Assembly (NCBI GenBank): GCA_026388545.1
Contig: JAPLJS010000089.1
Span: forward strand, 1 to 32,924
Direction of reading: 5' to 3'
Length of the DNA: 32,924 nt
Source: Deltaproteobacteria bacterium
Lineage (GTDB): Bacteria; Desulfobacterota; Syntrophia; Syntrophales; UBA2185
Shown: positions 25,134-32,924 of the stretch, in pieces
How positions within the stretch are numbered: the stretch's first letter is position 1
Layout of the letters: each line of letters opens with the position of its first letter
The notes under the pieces: model-generated
Told to the model about the DNA's origin: nothing
What the model saw: only the letters and a program-made list of their open reading frames with translations
Databases searched by the model: none
Program-made: the position numbers and the translations under genes

Positions 25134-25601
25134 ATGGACGTAAAATTTATAAATCCCTTTTTAGGGGGGACCGTTGAGGTATTAACAACGATGGCCTTTG
25201 TAAATCCCAAGCCCGGCAAGCCGTATCTTAAAAAAAACAATTTAGCCAAGGGTGATGTTTCCGGGATTATCGGCATTACGGGAACGATAAGGGGTTCGCT
25301 TGCTTTGAGTTTCAGTACGGGCAGTATACTTAAAATAGTATCAAACATGCTGGGTGAGGAAATCACATCAATCAACGGCGACATCAGGGATGCTGTTGGG
25401 GAAATCACGAATATGGTATCCGGTGCGGCAAGGAAAAGAATAGAAGCGATGGGGTATAGTCTAGCTGCCTCCATTCCGACCGTCGTTTCCGGTAAGGAAC
25501 ACTCAATTATGCATGTGATGGGTGGTCCCAGTGTCGTTATTCCTTTTGAAATGGAAGGAGGTTCTTTCGTGGTGGACGTCTGTATGGGCGATCCCCAGTG
25601 A
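25134..25601 (+). CDS. cheX: CheX-type CheY-P phosphatase, copy 2
   Basis: The 155-residue protein has typical CheX features: an N-terminal MDVKFINPFLGGTVEVLTTMAF helix (key part INPFLGG...V..TM), GTIRGSLALSFS, and the phosphatase helix VGEITNMVSGAARK, containing the E-x-x-N pair. The end returns to the sheet (SVVIPFEMEGGSF). It resembles Thermotoga and Borrelia CheX better than the first copy does. It lies 19 bases after cheY copy 2, so the operon holds two adjacent CheY-CheX pairs. It probably terminates the CheY-P signal. Confidence 0.93.
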   Translation: MDVKFINPFLGGTVEVLTTMAFVNPKPGKPYLKKNNLAKGDVSGIIGITGTIRGSLALSFSTGSILKIVSNMLGEEITSINGDIRDAVGEITNMVSGAARKRIEAMGYSLAASIPTVVSGKEHSIMHVMGGPSVVIPFEMEGGSFVVDVCMGDPQ

Positions 25602-25678
25602 TGAATTTTTTTATTCGGCAGGGAGAACCGCTTTTACTGCTATTTGAGGATTAATCAGGTCTTGATCGGGATTAGAGC

Positions 25679-26218
25679 ATGGATTACACTAATGATAAGA
25701 AGTATCAAGATGCGAGGGAATATGCAAGAGTAACGGCATATCTTCCCTTAGAGGTTCGTCTTATTCCACCTGAAGAACGCGAAGTTCACATATCTCGAAT
25801 TTCCGGAGGGGCAGTATTAAGTGATTTTGCTCAACCGCCCGACCTTGATGACAAACTCCTGGCGCAATGGTTTAATATGTTAAACGCAAAACTTGATTCC
25901 ATTATCAATTCCCTCTCAGTTGAACGTGAGGGCTTCAGCTCTTTAATCTTTCAAATGGTTACGATAAGCGGCAGCGGGATGGGTTTCGAGTCCAAAAAAA
26001 AGTACAATAAAGGAGATATCCTTGAAATAAAGATTTTACTTTACATGTATCCGCATGTGACTCTTTGTGTATATGGAGATGTGGTCAATTCTGAGCAGGA
26101 CGGCGATAGCTTCAAGACGTCCGTCAAGTATACTCAAATGAGTGATGATATAAGAGATGAGATCATAAAGTTTGTTTTTCAAAGACAGAGGGAACTCCTC
26201 AGTGCGAAAAGAGGATGA
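25679..26218 (+). CDS. Atypical PilZ (tPilZ-like) protein
   Basis: This 179-residue protein has the two halves of a PilZ cyclic di-GMP-binding site. The N-terminal R-x3-R is Arg13 and Arg17 (AREYARV), and the second motif is TISGSG at 95-100, where the usual first Asp/Asn is Thr. Between them lies an inserted helical segment of about 75 residues (QWFNMLNAKLDSIINSL). This layout matches the tPilZ family described from Xanthomonas. The C-terminal FVFQRQRELL is typical of PilZ proteins. It sits 14 bases before motA, so it could act on the stator in the manner of YcgR. Whether it still binds cyclic di-GMP is uncertain because of the Thr substitution. The ribosome site is weak. Confidence 0.72.
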   Translation: MDYTNDKKYQDAREYARVTAYLPLEVRLIPPEEREVHISRISGGAVLSDFAQPPDLDDKLLAQWFNMLNAKLDSIINSLSVEREGFSSLIFQMVTISGSGMGFESKKKYNKGDILEIKILLYMYPHVTLCVYGDVVNSEQDGDSFKTSVKYTQMSDDIRDEIIKFVFQRQRELLSAKRG

Positions 26219-26232
26219 ATTTACATTAATAT

Positions 26233-27093
26233 ATGATAGCTATAATAGGATTCATCGTTGTTACAGTCGCCATTGCTGCCGGCTATCTCATGGAGCATGG
26301 CAATCTCGCTGTTCTGTTCCAGCCTGCCGAGATTGTTATTATCTTTGGTGCGGCTACCGGGGCTTTTCTGATTGCATCGCCCATTAAGGTAGTTAAGTCA
26401 ACAATAGGTAGTGTTGCAAAGGTATTTACCAACAAGCCTTATGTAAAAAATGATTACCTGGACATTCTGATGTTATTGAGCGAGATATTTTACAAGATCA
26501 GAAAACAGGGACTCGTGTCAATAGAAGGCGATGTTGATGATCCAAAAGAAAGCTCGATTTTTAAGAATTATCCGAAAATCCTTAAAAACCACCATGCCAT
26601 TACCTTTATTACGGATACACTGAGAATGGTCATAACGACAACGATCGAGCCGCATGAGCTTGAATCATTAATGGAAACAGAGCTGGAAGAACATCATGAG
26701 GATGCTTTGATACCTGCAAAGAGCCTAACGACTACAGCAGATGCCTTACCAGGATTAGGTATTGTGGCCGCCGTATTGGGGGTTGTCTTGACCATGGGGA
26801 AAATAGGTGAGCCCCCCGAGGTTTTAGGACACAGTATTGGGGCGGCGCTGGTCGGCACATTCCTTGGTGTTCTCATGTGCTATGGTTATGTGGGACCTAT
26901 GGCAAAAAACCTGGAATTTATTGCCCAGGAAGAACTCCAGTATTTGAATGTCCTGAAAATTGCCCTCAAATCATTTGTCAGCAATAATGCAGCGCCCATG
27001 GTTGCAATTGAATTCGGCAGAAGGGCGATTCCGGCAAAACAAAGACCTTCCTTTGTAGAGGTTGAAGACGCTGTACGGAAGGTAAGAAAATAA
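26233..27093 (+). CDS. motA: Flagellar stator protein MotA
   Basis: MotA is the inner-membrane stator subunit that, with MotB, conducts protons and pushes on the rotor. The 286-residue protein has four membrane segments: about 1-20, 30-50, 170-190 (LPGLGIVAAVLGVVLTMG) and 200-220 (ALVGTFLGVLMCYGYVGP). The opening IIGFIVVTVAIAAGYLMEHGNLAVLFQPAE matches the family (key part GGYLM..GNL.VLFQPAE). The conserved Pro of the third segment is in ALPGLG. A long cytoplasmic loop, about 55-165, carries the charged residues that contact FliG. Conserved proton-type features suggest an H+ motor. The ribosome site is weak, so translation may be coupled to the PilZ gene. Confidence 0.96.
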   Translation: MIAIIGFIVVTVAIAAGYLMEHGNLAVLFQPAEIVIIFGAATGAFLIASPIKVVKSTIGSVAKVFTNKPYVKNDYLDILMLLSEIFYKIRKQGLVSIEGDVDDPKESSIFKNYPKILKNHHAITFITDTLRMVITTTIEPHELESLMETELEEHHEDALIPAKSLTTTADALPGLGIVAAVLGVVLTMGKIGEPPEVLGHSIGAALVGTFLGVLMCYGYVGPMAKNLEFIAQEELQYLNVLKIALKSFVSNNAAPMVAIEFGRRAIPAKQRPSFVEVEDAVRKVRK

Positions 27094-27145
27094 TGGCTGA
27101 CGAAGCCGTCTGGTTTTATCAAGATCGACATTTTGCGGGATTATC

Positions 27146-27934
27146 ATGGCTGAGAGATTAAGACCTATCATTGTTATCAAAAAGATAAAGAAACATGCGG
27201 AACACCACGGTGGGTCGTGGAAAGTCGCCTATGCGGACTTTGTTACGGCCATGATGGCATTTTTTCTGCTGCTGTGGTTGTTGTCGATGGTTTCTCCTGA
27301 AAAAAGAATCGCATTATCTCAATACTTCAAAGAATTCAGCATCTTTAAGGAAGAAGGAGAAAAGGTTACCAAGGGAGGGTTGGGAATTCTTGATCAAAAG
27401 GGTATTGGTAGCGTGCGCGGTATTGCACCGGGAAGAATGCAAGGGATGTCTCCCGAGAAATTGAAGGGAAAGATTAAGGCAGCGGTGGAAGCAAACCTGA
27501 AGACATTGAAAGATCAGGTTCTCGTTGATGTTCGTGAAGGGACAGTGAGAATACAGATTGTTGATAACGAGGGAAGTCAAATGTTTCTTTTGGGCAGTGC
27601 AAATCCCACTGAAAAAGCCTTGGAAATATTGTCGCTGGTATCTGAGACGATAAAAGATACACCAAATAGAATTATTGTTGAGGGGCATACCGATGCCCTT
27701 CCTTACAAAGGAGGTGAAACGACGAACTGGGAGCTCTCTACCGCCAGGGCTTCAGCGGCAAGGCGTGTTCTGGAAAACGATGGAATAACACCGGACAGGA
27801 TTGCAAAAGTAATTGGATATGCGGATAATGAACTGCTCATCAAACTCTATCCGAATGATCCTCGAAACAGAAGGATAAGTATCATCCTGCAGCCGGTTCA
27901 ATATACAAATACCATACAGACTTTAAATAAATAA
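27146..27934 (+). CDS. motB: Flagellar stator protein MotB
   Basis: This 262-residue protein pairs with MotA. It has a basic cytoplasmic N-terminus, then one membrane segment at about 27-48 (YADFVTAMMAFFLLLWLLSM) containing Asp31, the proton-carrying residue. A plug and linker region follows. The OmpA-like peptidoglycan-binding domain covers about 155-250 (IIVEGHTDALPY, NWELSTARASAARRVL, NDPRNRRISI). All key features of an active stator are intact. It lies 52 bases after motA and closes the chemotaxis-motor run. No obvious intrinsic terminator follows in the 106-base convergent gap to the next gene. Confidence 0.96.
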   Translation: MAERLRPIIVIKKIKKHAEHHGGSWKVAYADFVTAMMAFFLLLWLLSMVSPEKRIALSQYFKEFSIFKEEGEKVTKGGLGILDQKGIGSVRGIAPGRMQGMSPEKLKGKIKAAVEANLKTLKDQVLVDVREGTVRIQIVDNEGSQMFLLGSANPTEKALEILSLVSETIKDTPNRIIVEGHTDALPYKGGETTNWELSTARASAARRVLENDGITPDRIAKVIGYADNELLIKLYPNDPRNRRISIILQPVQYTNTIQTLNK

Positions 27935-28040
27935 GGGCAGGACAGGTTTTACAGGGGTGATCGATATACTGCGCCGATAAACTGTAGCTTTATACGAAAC
28001 CGTACGCCTTTAATCCGTTTTGCGACTTTTTTTAAGATCA

Positions 28041-28430
28041 TCAATGATAGCGCTTCCGCCAGCGATCGAGCTTTTCAAATGCATCATCAACCGCCTTCAA
28101 AAGTATATCGGTCTTTGCCGGTTTTTTGAAAAAGTCATCGAATCCTGCCTCCCGACATTCTTCGATTTCGTATAATGCCGCCCAGCCTGTCATTGCGAAG
28201 ATAATGGTGATGGGGTTATTTTTTTTGATTTGCTTGCATAATTCTATACCGTTCATGCCGAAGAGCTTAAGATCCAGAAATATTACCTTGATGTCTTCTT
28301 CCTTCAGAATATCAAAGGCCTGTTCAGCTCCGTCTGCCAGTCGGACATCGTAGCCTGCATTACTGAAAGTATCTTTCAATAAATCCCGAATCGATACTTC
28401 GTCATCGACTACCAGTATTTTTCCACCCAT
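28041..28430 (-). CDS. Stand-alone receiver domain protein
   Basis: This single-domain response regulator has 129 residues. It shows Asp9-Asp10, phospho-acceptor Asp53 (VIFLDLKLFGMNG), Thr in FAMTGW, and Lys in DFFKKPA. It lacks any output domain. The ATG at 28430 is chosen over a TTG one codon earlier because AGGAG lies seven bases upstream. It faces the che-mot run and is at the end of a minus-strand group with the MBL-fold gene. The partner kinase is not visible nearby. It could serve in a phosphorelay or bind another protein. Confidence 0.88.
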   Translation of the reverse strand: MGGKILVVDDEVSIRDLLKDTFSNAGYDVRLADGAEQAFDILKEEDIKVIFLDLKLFGMNGIELCKQIKKNNPITIIFAMTGWAALYEIEECREAGFDDFFKKPAKTDILLKAVDDAFEKLDRWRKRYH

Positions 28431-28465
28431 CAAAGTTCTCCTTGATCCTCAGTATGCCGGAGTTA

Positions 28466-29214
28466 TTATAGTTCTATTTCCATAGTATCGGTTGTTATAA
28501 ATGCATTCTTAAATATTTTCTGGGCTATCCTCTCTGATTCTTTCCTTTCCGCTATGGTTTTATACGTTTTGCGTCGAAATGAACGAGAGCCAGACGTTTT
28601 GCATCAGCTTCTCCGGCGATTCTTGCAGCAGTTTCCGGGTTCAGATGGGGCCAGTTTTCAGAAAACTGACCACTTTTATATGCGCATTCGGCGATCAGGA
28701 GATCTGCCGATCTTGCCAGAAGAGGAGCATTATCACAGTAACCGGTATCGGGGCAGTAACTGATTACCGTATCTTCTATTTCAATCCTGTATCCTAAAGT
28801 TAGTGAAGGATGAAGGAGCGGCCTGGATTCAACTCTGAACGGAAGCTTGATATGCTCTTCCGGCAACTCATATATAATTACTGCATAGGGGAGTTGTGAG
28901 AAGGGTGCCGTGAAAGGTTTATTGATAAATATTCCCAGAATATCTCTTGTTCCGGCAGGACCGCAGATGGTCAGACCATGGGAGAAATTGAATTTCATCA
29001 GGGTGTGTAAGCCCACAATGTGATCTAAATGAAAATGGCTGAGGAATAAGTAGACGGGCTTCTTAATTCCTTCAGGGATATACTGGTCAATTTTATAAAG
29101 TCCGTTTCCGGCATCAAGGATAATCTCATAATCCTTTGTTCTTATGAGAATGCAAATGGTATTTCCGGTGTCAGTATCATACCAGCCGTTTGTACCTAGG
29201 AAGATCACTCTCAT
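28466..29214 (-). pseudogene. MBL-fold hydrolase, frameshifted near C-terminus
   Basis: The intact frame covers 28552-29214 (220 residues). It has a metallo-beta-lactamase fold with the metal motif HFHLDH near residue 60, GTNGWYDTDTGNT at the start, and later PDTGYCDN and CAY, resembling RNase Z-like MBL proteins. After ALVHFDAK it stops at RIKP. In another frame the reading continues with KTYKTIAERKESERIAQKIF and on to IEL, 35 codons ending at 28466. That is the expected C-terminus of this family. Loss of one A in the run at about 28567-28570 explains the shift. It could be a true mutation, a sequencing error or, less likely, programmed frameshifting. Substrate unknown. Confidence 0.72.
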
Positions 29215-29232
29215 GCGTCCATTCCCAACCTT

Positions 29233-29532
29233 TCAAGCCCCCAGGATCTTTTTTTTTGCTTTGTCGAATATATTTTTCTGAAAACCGGGGTAACCGGGAA
29301 TAGTCTGGTTCAAATACTTATTGATATACTGACTGTCATAGAGCAGCATTCTTTCAAATTCTTCTGCTTTACCATATTTTTCCAAATTATTTTTAACCTC
29401 ATGGCAGAAAATTTCTTCAAGTCGGCGTGCATAATCTTTGGTAAGCTGTCTCAGGAATTCCTGGTCGTTTCCTTGTAATTTACCTTCCTGGAACATTTCG
29501 CGAATCCATTGTCGTGCAGTTTCTTCAAACAT
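29233..29532 (-). CDS. Hypothetical protein, 99 residues
   Basis: I do not recognise this protein. It is highly charged and likely all-helical up to about residue 65 (ETARQWIREMF, DYARRLEEIFCHEVKNNLEKY), followed by a Tyr- and Gly-containing segment (YINKYLNQTIPGYPGFQ) and a basic tail. There is no signal peptide or membrane segment. It ends 18 bases before the MBL-fold gene start and is probably cotranscribed with it. GGGG lies eight bases before the ATG. Function unknown. Confidence 0.65.
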   Translation of the reverse strand: MFEETARQWIREMFQEGKLQGNDQEFLRQLTKDYARRLEEIFCHEVKNNLEKYGKAEEFERMLLYDSQYINKYLNQTIPGYPGFQKNIFDKAKKKILGA

Positions 29533-29605
29533 GTGCGTATCCCCAAAAAATACCCCAAAATATGTAGATTTTTGTGGTATTGAGAAACAAATGGTATGGA
29601 TTTAT

Positions 29606-29773
29606 TTATCTCTTTTCACCGTCGAATTCAGGAGATTCCACGTCAATAAAGATTCCCTCAGTGCCGGCAGGAGATACATCAACCCTCTCCTCGCGCCTCC
29701 CGGGGTCATCAGTGTTATATCCTTGCCAATCAATCCTGAAATGTCTGTCTTTACATTGTTCCTTGCGATTCAT
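29606..29773 (-). CDS. Possible small protein, 55 residues
   Basis: An ATG-started frame of 56 codons on the minus strand encodes a hydrophilic protein beginning MNRKEQCKDRHFRIDWQGY and ending ESPEFDGEKR. Its content of Arg, Asp and Glu is high and it contains no membrane segment. The ribosome site is weak (CTAAAG), so it is less certain than the others. It lies between a sigma-70-like promoter (29932-29960) and the 99-residue gene, in the same direction. I recognise no family. Confidence 0.4.
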   Translation of the reverse strand: MNRKEQCKDRHFRIDWQGYNTDDPGRREERVDVSPAGTEGIFIDVESPEFDGEKR

Positions 29774-29931
29774 CTTTAGTGTGTTTCATGGTTTATATTA
29801 AGGTTTCATCATATGGAGGATGATAACTTTTTTAGTTTAAGGATGTTCAGTTTCTCAACACCTCTTGTGTCATATAATTTTCTGAATCTCAGAAGTTCCT
29901 TATACATACTTTACCATTATTAATAAAGTTA

Positions 29932-29960
29932 AGTATAGAAAAGTGATAGATGGTTGTCAA
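29932..29960 (-). promoter_or_regulatory. Sigma-70-like promoter for the minus-strand group
   Basis: On the minus strand the sequence is TTGACA-N17-TATACT: a perfect -35 hexamer, the ideal spacer, and a -10 matching TATAAT at five of six bases. It points to the small ORF, the 99-residue gene, the MBL-fold gene and the receiver gene. The leader to the first of these would be about 150 bases. The match could be by chance in this AT-rich stretch, but the quality and placement are good. Confidence 0.6.
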
Positions 29961-30239
29961 TGATAATCCGGTGTTATTTTAAGACAATACTTGTGGGATG
30001 CAATTCCGGTCAAGAAAAGGTTTGGTTCAGTATCCAATGTATGAAATATAATTTTTCGCTTGTAGAGAGGTAAGACGCTTTCATTTTTATAGAATCATTC
30101 TTAGTTCTGTGGTATGAAAAAAAAGCATTTCACTACAGATGAGACAAATCGACCTGTTGTCTGAATCGGTAATGGAAAACCATCAGACTCAAATAGTATC
30201 AATACAATCTATTTTTTTGCGCTCAGAACCATAATTCCA

Positions 30240-30261
30240 GGTACTGCAAAGGTACTGCAAA
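30240..30261 (+). repeat. Short tandem repeat, 11 bases twice
   Basis: GGTACTGCAAA occurs twice with no spacer, followed by GGAGAC. It is 57 bases before the CoA transferase ATG. It may be a simple slippage product. I see no match to a known operator. Confidence 0.5.
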
Positions 30262-30317
30262 GGAGACTTTTGTAGGGACAACCGGCTGTCAAAAATGCCA
30301 TGAGAAGGAGGGGAGTC

Positions 30318-31526
30318 ATGTTGGCTTTAGAAGGTATCAGGGTGTTGGATCTTTCAAACTATGTTCCCGGCGCCCTTTGTACGATGATCATTGCGGATTT
30401 CGGAGCCGAGGTCATCAAGGTTGAGCCTGCCAAACCCTTTCCGCTGGGAGAAATGGGATATTCACCGAAGGGGGAGGATAAGAGAAAAGAAGCGGCTTAT
30501 TTCGCACTCAACCGGAATAAGAAGTGCATTGGTCTCAATCTCCGTTCGGAGGCCGGTCAGCAAATTTTTTACCGAATGGCGAAGGAAGCTGATGTCGTCA
30601 TCGAAGGCTACAGACCCGGTGTAGTAGACAGGCTCGGCGTCGATTACGAGACCATCAGAAAAATCAATCCAAGGATCATCTACTGCTCACTCAGCGGATA
30701 CGGGCAGGACGGCCCTTACCGTCTCCTGTCGGGACATGATATCAATTACATCTCTATCGCCGGCGTCCTGGGTCTCCTGGGAACAAGGGAGGGTCCGCCG
30801 ATGATTCCTTTGAATTTAATTGCAGATTTTGCCGGTGTTTCTCTCTATGGAGCTATTGGAATCCTCCTCGCAATCCTGGCGAGAAACAAAACGGGGGAAG
30901 GGCAGTACATTGACCATACTTATTTGGAGGGGGCTGTTCATCTTATGACATGGTTTACTCATCGCTATTTCATGGATGGAACGATGCTGAAAAGAGGGGA
31001 ATCCTGGGCTCACGGCGCCTACCCGTACTACGGGGTTTATAAGACGAAAGACGGGGGATATCTCAGCATCGGATGCCTGGAGCCGCATTTCTGGGACAAT
31101 CTCTGCGACGTGCTGGGCAAAGAGGAATTCAAGGCGTACAAGTGGGATATGGAGATGACTTACCGTCCGCCTGATGAAAAGCATGATGAGATACGGACCT
31201 TCCTGGAACAGACCTTTCTCACGAAGACGAGGGATGAATGGTTCGACACTCTCGCCGGGAAGGATATTCCCGTGGGCAAGGTGTACTCGACAGATGAGGT
31301 TTTTACCGACCCGCAGATTGTGCATCGCAAGATGGTAATTGAGGTTGAACACCCGACGCTGGGGAGTGTCAGACAGATCGGCATCCTTCCCAAGCTTTCG
31401 GAAACCCCAGGCCGGGTGAGAAGTTTGGCCCCTATGCATGGAGAGCATACAGATGCGATTTTAAAAGGGCTGGGCTACGGCGATGAGGAGATAGATACGT
31501 TTCGGCGGGAAGGAAATGTGGGATAA
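30318..31526 (+). CDS. Family III CoA transferase (CaiB/BaiF type)
   Basis: These enzymes move coenzyme A between carboxylic acids through a covalent aspartyl-CoA intermediate. The ATG at 30318 follows GGAGGGGAG and gives 402 residues, the usual length; the upstream ATG at 30300 lacks a good site. Family features are LEGIRVLDLSNYVPGALCTM (key part L.G.RVLDLS....G), ADFGAEVIKVEP, NRNKKCIGLNLR, VIEGYRPGVVDRLGVDY, and the catalytic Asp170 in NLIADFAG. The acyl substrate cannot be read from sequence. In syntrophic or sulfate-reducing anaerobes such enzymes often activate aromatic or fatty acids. It is separate from the motility genes and is followed 27 bases later by the sensor gene. Confidence 0.92.
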   Translation: MLALEGIRVLDLSNYVPGALCTMIIADFGAEVIKVEPAKPFPLGEMGYSPKGEDKRKEAAYFALNRNKKCIGLNLRSEAGQQIFYRMAKEADVVIEGYRPGVVDRLGVDYETIRKINPRIIYCSLSGYGQDGPYRLLSGHDINYISIAGVLGLLGTREGPPMIPLNLIADFAGVSLYGAIGILLAILARNKTGEGQYIDHTYLEGAVHLMTWFTHRYFMDGTMLKRGESWAHGAYPYYGVYKTKDGGYLSIGCLEPHFWDNLCDVLGKEEFKAYKWDMEMTYRPPDEKHDEIRTFLEQTFLTKTRDEWFDTLAGKDIPVGKVYSTDEVFTDPQIVHRKMVIEVEHPTLGSVRQIGILPKLSETPGRVRSLAPMHGEHTDAILKGLGYGDEEIDTFRREGNVG

Positions 31527-31553
31527 TTGAATTTCCAGAATGGAGCATTTTAA

Positions 31554-32924
31554 ATGTCTGAAAAATTAACCGGCAAGAAGTCGCTTCGATCGACATCAAG
31601 TTCTGAGAACATATCCAGAGAGCGCAGAGAGGCGGAAGAAAAGCTGCGTGAGAATGAGCAGCTTTTTAGAAGCCTGACGGAAAAATCCTTTGCTGCCGCA
31701 TTCATCGTGCAGGATGGAAAATTCCGCTATATTAACACCAGTGCAATTGCTTATGCCGGTTATACTGCGGAAGAGCTCATAGGCCGGGATTCCGATATCA
31801 TCGTTCATCCGGACGATAAGGAAATGGTTAACGAGAAAGCCCGTGAGATGCTGCAGGGGAGAACCTCTACACCTTACGAATTCAGGATGGTAACCAAACA
31901 GGGTCGGATCAGGCTGATAATTCAAATAGTTTCTCCTATCCAATACGATGGTAAGCCGGCTATCCTCGGTAATGCCATAGATGTCACCGAGCGAAAGCAG
32001 GCGGAGGAGGCGCTGCGGGAGTCGGAGAGACGGTTAGCGGATATTATTGATTTCCTGCCGGATGCGACGCTTGCGATTGACCGGGAGGGAAAGGTTATTG
32101 CCTGGAATCGTGCCATAGAGGAAATGACAGGGGTTAAGGCTTCCGAAATGCTGGGAAAAGGAGACTATGAATATGCCCTGCCGTTCTATGGTGTACGAAG
32201 ACCCATCTTGCTCGATTTAGTACTGAAACCGGATCAAAAAATTGAACAGAGTTATTATTCTATCCTCGAGAAGCAGAAGGATATTCTTATTGTGGAGACG
32301 TGGGTTCCTTTTTTAAAGTGGAAGACGGCCTTTCTCTGGGCAAAGGCAACTTTCCTTTATGACAGCAAAGGGGACATCGTGGGCGCCATTGAGTCGATCC
32401 GCGACATTACCGAGCGCAAGCAGGCGGAAAAGATGCTGCAAGAATCGGAGGAAAAATACCGCTCCCTCGCATTCACTGTTGACCTGATGTATCTCATTGA
32501 CAGAGATTGCAGGTATCTGTTCATGAATGAAGGATATCTGTCAAGGCTTGGGATACCATTAGAAGACATGAAAGGGAAATTCTACAGGGAGTTCCATCCC
32601 GATGATGATTCGAGAGTGTTTGAAGAAACTGTAAAACGTATTTTCAAAACGGGCCAATCCGTCCAGCATGAACATAAGAGTGCAAGAGACGGCAGATATT
32701 TTCTACGGACATTGAGTCCCGTTAAGGATTCTGATGGGAGAACAACGGCCGTAACGGTAGTATCCAAAGACATTACCGAGCGCAAGCAGGCGGAAGAGGC
32801 GCTGCGGGAGTCGGAGAGACGGTTAGCGGATATTATTGATTTTCTGCCGGATGCGACGCTCGCGATTGACCGGCAGGGAAGGGTTATTGCCTGGAATCGC
32901 GCTATAGAGGAAATGACAGGGGTT
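31554..32924 (+). CDS. Multi-PAS sensor protein, 3' end outside window
   Basis: A frame of 457 codons starts with ATG 10 bases after GGAG and is open at the right edge, so the protein is incomplete. After a 22-residue basic/Ser lead, a short coiled coil opens PAS 1 at about residues 35-145 (FRSLTEKSF..., GYTAEELIG). PAS 2 covers about 155-285, PAS 3 about 295-405 and PAS 4 begins near 418. Each ends with the linker D[IV]TERKQAE, typical of PAS-PAC chains. No membrane segment is seen, so sensing is probably cytoplasmic. A histidine kinase or GGDEF output domain is expected beyond the edge, but none is visible. Part of PAS 2 is repeated almost exactly in PAS 4. Confidence 0.85.
   Translation, partial: MSEKLTGKKSLRSTSSSENISRERREAEEKLRENEQLFRSLTEKSFAAAFIVQDGKFRYINTSAIAYAGYTAEELIGRDSDIIVHPDDKEMVNEKAREMLQGRTSTPYEFRMVTKQGRIRLIIQIVSPIQYDGKPAILGNAIDVTERKQAEEALRESERRLADIIDFLPDATLAIDREGKVIAWNRAIEEMTGVKASEMLGKGDYEYALPFYGVRRPILLDLVLKPDQKIEQSYYSILEKQKDILIVETWVPFLKWKTAFLWAKATFLYDSKGDIVGAIESIRDITERKQAEKMLQESEEKYRSLAFTVDLMYLIDRDCRYLFMNEGYLSRLGIPLEDMKGKFYREFHPDDDSRVFEETVKRIFKTGQSVQHEHKSARDGRYFLRTLSPVKDSDGRTTAVTVVSKDITERKQAEEALRESERRLADIIDFLPDATLAIDRQGRVIAWNRAIEEMTGV
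31986..32135 (+). repeat. PAS-coding repeat, copy A
   Basis: This 150-base segment (TERKQAEEALRESERRLADI... to ...EMTGV) recurs at 32775-32924 with 8 base differences, six of them silent. It spans the PAS linker and the first half of a PAS domain. It points to a recent internal duplication or gene conversion. Confidence 0.9.
32775..32924 (+). repeat. PAS-coding repeat, copy B (cut by window edge)
   Basis: This is the partner of the segment at 31986-32135, in the same reading frame, 789 bases downstream. The two non-silent differences are Glu to Gln and Lys to Arg. The repeat reaches the last base of the window, so its true length is unknown. Confidence 0.9.

Larger units (their letters stand above)
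29774..30317. other. AT-rich intergenic region
   Basis: This 544-base gap is more AT-rich than its surroundings and contains no credible gene on either strand. It has a minus-strand sigma-70-like promoter at 29932-29960. It also holds a direct 11-base repeat GGTACTGCAAA twice at 30240-30261, just before the CoA transferase leader. The rest shows nothing that I can name. Confidence 0.6.

Noticed and set aside
27973-27980. GCCGATAA on the plus strand after motB
   Set aside because: No TAAAG- or CAAG-like -35 element lies 11-12 bases upstream, and no plus-strand gene follows, so it is probably a chance -10 match.

Overview
The window looks like a chromosomal motility region from a Gram-negative, polar-type flagellated bacterium. 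It most resembles a Desulfobacterota (old Deltaproteobacteria) member, perhaps near the Syntrophales. This rests on gene style and order (cheW-cheR-cheD-HDOD-cheY-cheX-cheB-cheA, TPR-glycosyltransferase fusions beside flagellin, a CaiB-type CoA transferase), not on any marker gene, so the taxonomic call is tentative. No rRNA, tRNA, CRISPR array or intact insertion sequence was seen.

Left part (about 400-14200, all minus strand). This holds filament assembly and probably filament decoration. It contains an FlgN/FliT-type chaperone, fliS, an unusually long fliD and one flagellin gene. Upstream of these in the transcription sense are three large TPR-fused enzymes: a double GT2 glycosyltransferase, a GT4 glycosyltransferase, and a TPR-CgeB-like glycosyltransferase-methyltransferase-methyltransferase fusion. 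A small TPR protein heads the group. fliC and fliD each have a sigma-28 (FliA) type promoter. fliC also has an intrinsic terminator, and its leader carries a hairpin matching the CsrA-binding consensus.

Centre (14440-27934, plus strand). A sigma-28 promoter that matches the enterobacterial consensus at all 16 scored positions precedes a small regulator made of an excisionase-like HTH and a receiver-like domain without its phospho-acceptor Asp. After it come a secreted single-Cache protein, a four-helix-bundle MCP, cheW, cheR, cheD, an HDOD protein, cheY, cheX, cheB, cheA, a second cheY-cheX pair, an atypical PilZ protein, motA and motB. This is nearly a whole receptor-to-motor pathway in one run. 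It has two CheX-type phosphatases instead of CheZ, and two places where cyclic di-GMP might act: the PilZ protein and a tandem MshEN-like repeat inside CheA. Three strong stem-loops sit in the gaps around the MCP and cheW genes.

Right part (28041-32924). A short minus-strand group encodes a stand-alone receiver, a metallo-beta-lactamase-fold protein with an apparent one-base frameshift near its C-terminus, a 99-residue unknown protein and a 55-residue small ORF. A sigma-70-like promoter lies upstream of the group. After an AT-rich gap comes a plus-strand family III CoA transferase. The last gene is a multi-PAS sensor protein that runs off the window edge and contains a recently duplicated PAS segment.
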